Both the position numbers and the translations under genes were made by a program. A stretch of 64,000 nt of DNA from NCBI RefSeq assembly GCF_001445655.1, contig NZ_LNBE01000004.1, positions 2,801,218 through 2,865,217 of the forward strand, read 5' to 3'. Positions within the stretch are counted from its first letter, which is position 1, and the number at the start of each line of letters is the position of its first letter. The notes below the pieces were generated by a model, which ran no database searches, was not told the origin of the DNA, and saw only the letters and a list, made by a program, of their open reading frames with translations. Positions 1 through 5,639 of this stretch are shown here, piece after piece. The DNA is from Streptomyces roseifaciens (GTDB lineage Bacteria; Actinomycetota; Actinomycetes; Streptomycetales; Streptomycetaceae).

Positions 1-2043
1 GGCCTGGCCGATCTCCCGCCCGCCTACGCACTGCTGACCGCCGGAACCGGGGCACTCGCTCAGGCCGGTGCCGACCTCTACCAGCGGCGCCCGCGCGGGC
101 ACATGGTCACGCGGTGCGTCGCGTGGCTGGCCGCCGGCGGCTGGAGCGCCGTCGCCCTGGCCGGGCATTCCGCCTTTACGTGGTCCACCGCGGGATGGTG
201 GGGGGCCGGGACGGCGGCCGCGGTGGTCGCGGCCCGCGGTCTGGCCGATGCGGAGGAGAGCGCGAAGAGCGAGCGAGTGCAGCGGCGGCTGCAGAAGTGG
301 GCCAACGGCAAGGCCGGTGAGTGGGAGAAGCTCCTGGCGGAGCTCTTCCGCCTCGAAGGACACCAGGTCAACGGCGTTACCCCCTGGAAGGGCGACGTCG
401 GATACACCGTGCGCGTCCAGATGCCCGCAGGCACCCCCGAACTCCCCGCCGCCGCCGACCGCACCCTTGCCGGGGCCCTGCGCCTGCCGCGCGGCGGTGG
501 CATCCAGATCACCGACGGCATGGTCTATGGCGAAATCCAGATCCGGGTCACGGCCAAAGACGTCCTCGCCGAAGACGTGGACCTACCCCTGGGCCCGGAG
601 GACACCAGCATCACCAGCATCTACGACGGCTTCCCCCTCGGCCTGCAGCCGGACGCAGAAGAAGTCCGCATACGCATGGTCGATGACTGCGCCCTGATCA
701 CCGGCCAGATCGGCTCCGGCAAGACCAACACAGTCAACGACCTCAACGCCGCAGCTCTGCGTACCGCGGACGCCGTCGTCATGCACATCGACGTCACCGG
801 CGCTGGCATCAGCCTCCCTTGGCTGCGCTCCTGGGCCGTCGATGGCACCGCCACCGTTCCGCTGATCGACTGGAGCGCTGACACCGTCGAAGAGGCCCAC
901 ATCCTGTGTGACACGCTCATCGCCGGGATCGCCGCCCGCAAGAGCGGCCATCAGGACCTGCTCACCGAAGACGACAAGATCGCCGTCAACGCCGACATCC
1001 CCGCGGTCGTTCTGCTTGTGGATGAGATCGCAGAGCTCCCGATGACGCTGCTGCACAAGCTCGACACCATCGTCAACACCGGCCGCGCCGTCCGGGTCCG
1101 GGTCGGAATCTGCGGCCTGCGCGCCACGCAGGACGTCATCACCGCGGCCATGAAGAAGCAGTCCCGCAACCGGGTCGGCATGCGCGTATCCGATGCCGAG
1201 GAACTCCACCACCTCTTCCCCGTCGGCGGCGCCCGGACCAACCCGAAGGCCGCCCCCTACCGCGGCTGCGGCTTCTACTGCGCGCCCAACGACGAGGACA
1301 TCGTCAGCGACCCGGTCCCGTTCAAGGCCTACCGCATCACACCCAAGATGATCAGCGGCCTGAGCGTCCGGTATGCCGACCGCCGGCCCCGCCTGGAGCC
1401 CGTCTTCCTCGACACCGAGCCCGGCCGCTACTACGCGAGCCGATGGGCGCGCATCCTGCCCCGCCTCTACAAGACCAAGCAGCTCGCAGCCACCACACGC
1501 CCGTACACAGACCTGGAAGTCCTGCGCCCGCCGCTGGACGAGATCAAGGGCATCCCGATCACCACCAGCAGCGCCCCCATCGCCTCCGGAGGACCGCGCC
1601 CGCAGAGCCTCCCGCAGCGCCCGGCCCGGTTCGGCGGCGATCTGCTCTCGCAGATCCTCGACGCCGCCCGCACCGCCACCGGCCACCACGACCAGGCGCC
1701 CGGCGGGGAATCCAACGTCATCCGGGCGGAGTTCGGACGCGTCGTCCAGGAAGCAGGCACCCCCGAGGACCGCCCCAACCCGGTCCCGCAGCTCCTGGCC
1801 GAAGCCCACCAGCACGTCGTAGCCGCGGGCGGCCGGATGCACACCGGCGACCTCTCCGCCCGCATGGGCATGGACGCCGTCACCCTGGGCACGGAACTCA
1901 ACCGCCTCATGCGGGACGTCGGCGTCGAGCGGCCCGGCAAGGGCAGCATCCGGGCCGGAACCGACAAGGAACCGAAGTCCGGCTACCTCGCTGAGACCCT
2001 GGCCGCCGCCATCCGCGGCTACGCCCAACGCGACACACAGTAG
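1..2043 (+). CDS. TraB/FtsK-SpoIIIE-type DNA translocase of an AICE, 5' end missing
   Basis: The frame is open to the left edge of the window, so the true start is upstream; the ATG at 103 falls inside what looks like a membrane region (hydrophobic stretches encoded at about 25-65 and 115-240). The Walker A motif GQIGSGKT is at 703-726 and a Walker B-like LLVDEIAEL is near 1010-1035. The last 80 or so residues look like a winged-helix domain, as in TraB proteins, where it recognises repeats in the transfer locus. In Streptomyces mycelial conjugation such a hexameric pump moves double-stranded DNA between hyphae. Directly downstream sit palindromic repeats that could be its target, then small transfer genes. 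Identification as a conjugative translocase is firm from motifs and context; the exact family name is inferred. Confidence 0.85.
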   Translation, partial: GLADLPPAYALLTAGTGALAQAGADLYQRRPRGHMVTRCVAWLAAGGWSAVALAGHSAFTWSTAGWWGAGTAAAVVAARGLADAEESAKSERVQRRLQKWANGKAGEWEKLLAELFRLEGHQVNGVTPWKGDVGYTVRVQMPAGTPELPAAADRTLAGALRLPRGGGIQITDGMVYGEIQIRVTAKDVLAEDVDLPLGPEDTSITSIYDGFPLGLQPDAEEVRIRMVDDCALITGQIGSGKTNTVNDLNAAALRTADAVVMHIDVTGAGISLPWLRSWAVDGTATVPLIDWSADTVEEAHILCDTLIAGIAARKSGHQDLLTEDDKIAVNADIPAVVLLVDEIAELPMTLLHKLDTIVNTGRAVRVRVGICGLRATQDVITAAMKKQSRNRVGMRVSDAEELHHLFPVGGARTNPKAAPYRGCGFYCAPNDEDIVSDPVPFKAYRITPKMISGLSVRYADRRPRLEPVFLDTEPGRYYASRWARILPRLYKTKQLAATTRPYTDLEVLRPPLDEIKGIPITTSSAPIASGGPRPQSLPQRPARFGGDLLSQILDAARTATGHHDQAPGGESNVIRAEFGRVVQEAGTPEDRPNPVPQLLAEAHQHVVAAGGRMHTGDLSARMGMDAVTLGTELNRLMRDVGVERPGKGSIRAGTDKEPKSGYLAETLAAAIRGYAQRDTQ

Positions 2044-2056
2044 CCAGACCGTGCCC

Positions 2057-2242
2057 TGTGGGCCGCCCACAAGGCGCCCACCACGCGGCTCCCACACGCT
2101 GTGGGCCGCCCACAACCCTGTGGGAGCCCCTCACCTGCACGTGGGGCCGTGGGCCGCCCACAAAAACGGTCCCCGAAACCCCCTCAGAGGCCCTCCCGGG
2201 CACCGCGTCCGCGCGCTCCTCTCCGCCTGTGGGCCGCCCACA
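2057..2242. repeat. Four palindromic repeats, candidate transfer locus (clt/TRS)
   Basis: Four 15-bp copies of TGTGGGCCGCCCACA lie in the 253-bp gap between the translocase and the next gene, at 2057-2071, 2100-2114, 2148-2162 (first base C instead of T) and 2228-2242. Each is a 7-bp inverted repeat around a central C. Extra half sites occur, for example CCCACA at 2091-2096 and TGTGGGA near 2119. In known Streptomyces plasmids the TraB recognition repeats lie in the non-coding clt locus next to traB. That this array is the clt locus is inferred from position and repeat structure. Confidence 0.6.
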
Positions 2243-2296
2243 CGGGCCCGCCCCGGCAGTCACCTTCCGTAATCGAAACCCCGATAGGGGACGCCC

Positions 2297-2491
2297 ATGG
2301 CTCTGACCGTTTCCGCTGTCGCGGTCCTCGCGCTCATCGTCGTGCTCCTCCTGCGCACCGGCTCCCTGCGCTTCGGCCCGGCACTCGCCGTCTTCCTCCT
2401 CGGCTTCTTCACCGCCGGCACCGGCGCCGACGGCCCCATCCGAAGCCTCTGCGCGGCCATCGCCAACGCCATCCCCCACCTCACCTCCTGA
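2297..2491 (+). CDS. Small membrane protein of the AICE transfer region
   Basis: The gene encodes 64 residues starting at an ATG with a weak AGGGGA ribosome binding site just upstream. The N-terminal half is a strongly hydrophobic segment (roughly residues 3-20) and a second one covers about residues 27-42, so the product is probably a two-pass membrane protein. Small membrane proteins like this commonly follow traB in Streptomyces plasmids and AICEs and include the Spd spread proteins. The next gene starts 14 bp after its stop, so the two are probably co-transcribed. I cannot assign it to a named Spd family. Confidence 0.65.
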   Translation: MALTVSAVAVLALIVVLLLRTGSLRFGPALAVFLLGFFTAGTGADGPIRSLCAAIANAIPHLTS

Positions 2492-2505
2492 CAGGAGAAC
2501 CCCGC

Positions 2506-2808
2506 ATGCGCCAACCACCCCCGCCCGACGTGACCTTAGGCAACATCGCCCCCCACATCCCCGCCGACATCTACCACCAGGCCGACGGTCGCCCCTTCGT
2601 CATCGTCCAGGCCGCCCCGCCCCCGCCCCGCTCCTACACCCGGCCGGTGTTCATCGGCCTGGCCATCGCGATCGGCCTGATGGGCATGACCGCCGCGGCC
2701 CTGGCCCTCTTCGAGTTCGCCATCCGCACCGCCGCCATTGTCGGCTCACTCACCGGGCCCCTCGGAATCGGCCTCACCCTCAAACTCGCCCGCCCCACCA
2801 GCAAGTAG
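2506..2808 (+). CDS. Spd-like membrane protein with a TTA codon
   Basis: The ATG at 2506 is chosen because AGGAG at 2493-2497 lies 8 nt before it; the reading frame extends further upstream but runs through the palindrome array. The 100-residue product has a proline-rich soluble N-terminus and two hydrophobic segments (about residues 48-68 and 76-95). Codon 11 (2536-2538) is TTA, the rare leucine codon read by the bldA tRNA in Streptomyces, so its translation may depend on developmental stage. Position between other small transfer genes suggests a role in intramycelial plasmid spread; this is inferred. Confidence 0.65.
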   Translation: MRQPPPPDVTLGNIAPHIPADIYHQADGRPFVIVQAAPPPPRSYTRPVFIGLAIAIGLMGMTAAALALFEFAIRTAAIVGSLTGPLGIGLTLKLARPTSK

Positions 2809-2817
2809 GAGATCACC

Positions 2818-3099
2818 GTGCTCCGATTGCGCATCCAGCACACGACCTGGCCCCGCCGGGCCCTCGTCCTGACCGACACGCCCCGCCCCGACTGCCGGGC
2901 CTGCGGCGGAGAGGGCGGCCACGAGTACGACTACGGCGACGAGGCCGGGGAGTACGCCGGGACCGAGTGGGATCCCTGCCCCTGCTGGGACGAAAACCGC
3001 CGCTGGATCCTCGTCCCCCTTCCGCGCCTGCCCCGCCGCCGCACCGCGGCCCGCGACCCGTGGGCCGCCAACGGCTCCAGCGACGAACCGCCCTTCTAA
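2818..3099 (+). CDS. Small Cys-motif protein of the AICE transfer region
   Basis: The gene uses a GTG start preceded by TAGGAG, 9 bp after the previous stop, and encodes 93 residues. The sequence carries CRACGGEGG around residue 26 and CPCW around residue 57, separated by an acidic stretch, which looks like a small zinc-binding fold of the DnaJ-finger sort. The C-terminal third is basic then acidic. No enzyme motif is visible. It belongs to the same run of closely spaced small genes as its neighbours, so it is probably an accessory transfer or spread protein; I do not recognise a characterised family. Confidence 0.6.
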   Translation: MLRLRIQHTTWPRRALVLTDTPRPDCRACGGEGGHEYDYGDEAGEYAGTEWDPCPCWDENRRWILVPLPRLPRRRTAARDPWAANGSSDEPPF

Positions 3100-3114
3100 C
3101 CCCAGGGAGACCTC

Positions 3115-3648
3115 GTGTTCGAGATGTGCGCCATCTGCGACCCCGACGACGCCGGCCGCGTCCAGCAGTCTCTGACCTCCGCCTTCGCCACCGAGGCCGT
3201 ACGGACTGCCCCGGCACGGGGTGGGGACCGCGTCCGCCTGAACCTCACCGCCGCCCACCGCAACGACTCCCACCCCGCCTACCGCGACGCGCCGTCGCTG
3301 CTGCGGGAGATGTTCGACGTCTTGGAGATGGGGCTGGAAGTAGACCCGGCCGACGAGGACGTCTCCGAATCCACGTGGGCGTATCGGGTGCGGCGGGCCG
3401 CCCTACTCGACCGGATCGCTCTCCAGGAAGCGGCCACCTGCCCGCCCGGCATCGCGGCTGAAGCCGCCGAGACGGCAGAGATCGCTGCATGGGCACTCGC
3501 CGTGCTCGGCCACATGTACGGCTCAGGCCCCGACGCGGGGGTGCGGGAGTGGCCCCGCGACTACGTCCGCCACCAGTACACGGTCTACCGGCTCCGGGAC
3601 TGCGCCTGTGACGGCCCCTGCCCGGTGCACCCGAACCCTGACCTGTAG
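3115..3648 (+). CDS. AICE protein of unknown function, 177 aa
   Basis: A GTG start 15 bp after the previous gene, with GGGAG upstream, opens a 177-residue frame. The product is soluble, largely helical and Ala/Glu-rich, begins with a CAIC motif (residues 5-8) and ends with a CACDGPCPVH cluster (about residues 162-171); Cys residues at both ends could bind a metal jointly. It is the last gene of the transfer/spread run: a strong hairpin (3655-3699) follows its stop. I do not recognise the family. Confidence 0.6.
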   Translation: MFEMCAICDPDDAGRVQQSLTSAFATEAVRTAPARGGDRVRLNLTAAHRNDSHPAYRDAPSLLREMFDVLEMGLEVDPADEDVSESTWAYRVRRAALLDRIALQEAATCPPGIAAEAAETAEIAAWALAVLGHMYGSGPDAGVREWPRDYVRHQYTVYRLRDCACDGPCPVHPNPDL

Positions 3649-3654
3649 CTACGC

Positions 3655-3699
3655 CCGGGGCGACCGCCGCATCTCGCCAAAGAACTGCGGTCGCCCCGG
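3655..3699 (+). terminator. Hairpin between transfer and replication modules
   Basis: CCGGGGCGACCGC (3655-3667) and GCGGTCGCCCCGG (3687-3699) form a perfect 13-bp stem with a 19-nt loop, seven bases after the stop of the preceding gene. No T-tract follows, which is usual in Streptomyces. It separates the transfer genes from the leader peptide and primase genes, and could be a terminator or part of an attenuator. Confidence 0.55.
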
Positions 3700-3740
3700 C
3701 CCACCCAGTCCATCTGAGAACGGAACTGGAGGAATCCAGC

Positions 3741-3806
3741 ATGACCCAACATGCCCCGATCCGGCGACCCTCCCCGCGGCCCCTGCCCTTTGGGAGTGCG
3801 ACATGA
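3741..3806 (+). CDS. Putative 21-codon leader peptide before the first primase gene
   Basis: GGAGGA at 3728-3733 sits 7 nt before an ATG at 3741 that opens a 21-codon, Pro/Arg-rich frame. Its TGA (3804-3806) overlaps the ATG (3803) of the downstream prim-pol gene as ATGA. The ribosome binding site is better than that of the primase gene itself, so translation of the primase may be coupled to this leader. The frame is short and could be fortuitous; conservation in related elements would decide. Confidence 0.35.
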   Translation: MTQHAPIRRPSPRPLPFGSAT

Positions 3807-4426
3807 GCGAGCCCTTGACCGTCGGCTTCCCCCACCTGCGGCTGCTGGCCGCCGCGCTGGATGCTGCTCTGCGCGACTGGCATGTCTTCCCCCTGCTGCC
3901 CGAGAGCACGATCCCCGCACTCCACGATGAGCGGTCCTGCCCTGGCGCCGGTCCGTGCGCCGGCGGGCATCTGGGGTGGGAGGCGCGGTCGACCGTCGAT
4001 CCTGACCGCATCACTGGCGCGTGGACTGTGGGTCCCTACAACGTCGGTATCGCCACCGGCCCCTCCCGCCTGGCCGTCCTCGACCTGGACCCGTCCGGTG
4101 AGGGGAGTAGGGAGGATGCCCGTGATGGGGCGGCGGCCCTCACGGCGCTCTGCGAGGGGGCCGGGCACCCCGTCCCCGCTACGTATCAGGTTCGGACTGC
4201 GCATGGTGGGCTGCACCTGTACTTCACGGTTCCGACGGGCACCCGGCTGAACAGCAGCTGCGGTGGCCCGCTCATTCCGGGTGTGCGCGTCCGGGCGTGG
4301 GGTGGGTACGCCGTCGCCCCGGGCAGCATCGCCCCGGCCGGTGTGTACCACGTCGTTGACGGCCGGGACCCGGTCCCGCTCCCTGACTGGCTCCTGCGCA
4401 CGCTGACCTCGGGGGTGGCGGCATGA
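3803..4426 (+). CDS. Bifunctional primase/polymerase (prim-pol) domain protein 1
   Basis: The ATG at 3803 has GGGAG at 3792-3796. The 207-residue product is an archaeo-eukaryotic primase-type domain: motif I is LDLD (residues 93-96) and motif II is HGGLHLYF (134-141). The region that should hold motif III, VRVRAWGGYAVAPGS (161-175), has Arg where the family usually has an Asp before the GGY segment, so the third metal ligand may be missing. Prim-pol proteins replace RepSA-type initiators in one class of AICE and make primers for element replication. The gene overlaps the second prim-pol gene by ATGA, so the two are translationally coupled. Confidence 0.8.
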   Translation: MSEPLTVGFPHLRLLAAALDAALRDWHVFPLLPESTIPALHDERSCPGAGPCAGGHLGWEARSTVDPDRITGAWTVGPYNVGIATGPSRLAVLDLDPSGEGSREDARDGAAALTALCEGAGHPVPATYQVRTAHGGLHLYFTVPTGTRLNSSCGGPLIPGVRVRAWGGYAVAPGSIAPAGVYHVVDGRDPVPLPDWLLRTLTSGVAA

Positions 4427-5301
4427 TCGGTATTCCGCCGCTGTTGGACGTTGCGCTGAGGCTCGCGGTGGCGGGGGTGCCGGTGCTGCCTCTGCGCGAG
4501 GGGAAGCTTCCCTTTGGGAACTGCCGGACCTGCGCCGGCAACGCTTGTGGCGGGCGGCCCAACATGAAGCGTCCGGGCCCCTGTTCGTGTCCAGCTGTCT
4601 GCCACGGGTGGGCCGCTGCCACCACGAGCGCCCAGGTCTTGGGGTCTCACCGGTGGGCCGGGCCGTGGCGGCAGGCCGTTGCCGTCGCCTATCACCCCGG
4701 CGCGGCAGGGCTGACCGTCGTGGACCTGGATAACGTGCAGGCTGTGGCGTGGGCTCGCGGCAACCTGGCGCCCACCAGGACTGTGACGACGACCCGCGGG
4801 GAACACTGGATCTACCGCGGGACGATGCAGTCGGCTAACAAGGTGCTGCCTGACGTGGACATCAAGTCCTGCATGTCCTACGCCCGCTGGCTCGGGCCCG
4901 GCGCCGGCGCCATGGCTGATCTGCCGGATGCCGTCCGCGCGCTGGTCGTAAGGGAAGAGACCACCCCGGCCCGCGCGGGGGTGGTCTCTTCAACCCCGGC
5001 CCGGGCCACGTGGGACACGAGGGTGGCCACCGGGTGCCGGCACACCGAAAAGTACGTCTGCACCGGTCTGGAGCGGGGTCTGGCCCGGGTGCTCAGCCAC
5101 AGGGATTCGGGTGCCGGTTCAGCGGCCTTTGGGGTGGCGTGCTTCCTGGCCGCCCAGCATGCCCAGTGCCCCGGCCCCTGCGGCCTGGACGCCATCGGCC
5201 AGCAGATCGTCGCGGCCGCCGTCTCCGTCGGTGTCCCCGAGCCCTACGCCGAACGTGCCGTGGCCAACGGCTTCAGCACCGGCACGGGGAGGACCGCGTG
5301 A
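4423..5301 (+). CDS. Prim-pol domain protein 2 with Cys cluster
   Basis: This 292-residue protein is a divergent second prim-pol. Motif I is VVDLD (99-103), motif II is RGEHWIYRG (125-133) and the third acidic residue is present as D146 in PDVDIKS. Between residues 34 and 60 it has six cysteines (C34, C37, C42, C54, C56, C60), probably one or two zinc sites inserted before motif I. The C-terminal 90 residues are a separate helical domain. The DNA encoding residues 177-190, the linker between the two parts, is a perfect hairpin. The start overlaps the preceding prim-pol stop. It is inferred to cooperate with that protein in replicating the element. Confidence 0.75.
   Translation: MIGIPPLLDVALRLAVAGVPVLPLREGKLPFGNCRTCAGNACGGRPNMKRPGPCSCPAVCHGWAAATTSAQVLGSHRWAGPWRQAVAVAYHPGAAGLTVVDLDNVQAVAWARGNLAPTRTVTTTRGEHWIYRGTMQSANKVLPDVDIKSCMSYARWLGPGAGAMADLPDAVRALVVREETTPARAGVVSSTPARATWDTRVATGCRHTEKYVCTGLERGLARVLSHRDSGAGSAAFGVACFLAAQHAQCPGPCGLDAIGQQIVAAAVSVGVPEPYAERAVANGFSTGTGRTA
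4954..4991. repeat. Perfect 14-bp hairpin inside the second prim-pol gene
   Basis: GAAGAGACCACCCC (4954-4967) and GGGGTGGTCTCTTC (4978-4991) are perfectly complementary with a 10-nt GC loop. The structure looks like a Streptomyces intrinsic terminator but lies within the coding frame, at the boundary between the prim-pol domain and the C-terminal domain. The short repeat TPARA appears on both sides of it in the protein. Confidence 0.7.
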
Positions 5302-5321
5302 CCCCCCACCGGAGGAGCCCG

Positions 5322-5639
5322 GTGAACAGCCCGGTCGACGCCGTACAGGAACAGCTCGGGGCGGGGGTGGGCGCCTCGAAGGGCGTCGCCCGTCAGGGCG
5401 TCCTTTCAGCTCTTCGCCCTGACTCGCAGCCGGATACCCGGTATGAGCCGGTCGGGTGTCTGCACGTTGTCGCCCCGCCGTCCTGGACTGCGCAGGTCTC
5501 AGCGCGTTGCTGGTGCGCGTGTGGTGTCGAGCGCGATGCGATCGGGCGTCCCGCTGTCCTGCTCCTCGTCGAAGCCCACACCGAGCACGAGGTCGTCTGC
5601 CTGCTACGGGCCGAGCATGGGCGGGGGGTTGCGGCATGA
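5322..5639 (+). CDS. Small AICE protein of unknown function, 105 aa
   Basis: A GTG at 5322 with GGAGGAG at 5311-5317 is taken as the start; a GTG at 5298 in the same frame, which would overlap the previous stop, is an alternative. The 105-residue product has a CWCACG motif near residue 69 followed by an Arg-Asp-Ala-Ile-Gly stretch and a hydrophobic strand, consistent with a small metal-binding fold. Its TGA overlaps the ATG of the following gene, so it is coupled to the fusion protein. I do not recognise the family. Confidence 0.55.
   Translation: MNSPVDAVQEQLGAGVGASKGVARQGVLSALRPDSQPDTRYEPVGCLHVVAPPSWTAQVSARCWCACGVERDAIGRPAVLLLVEAHTEHEVVCLLRAEHGRGVAA

Noticed and set aside
2057..2242. CRISPR array
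   Set aside because: Repeats are 15-bp palindromes with irregular spacing, no uniform spacers and no cas genes.
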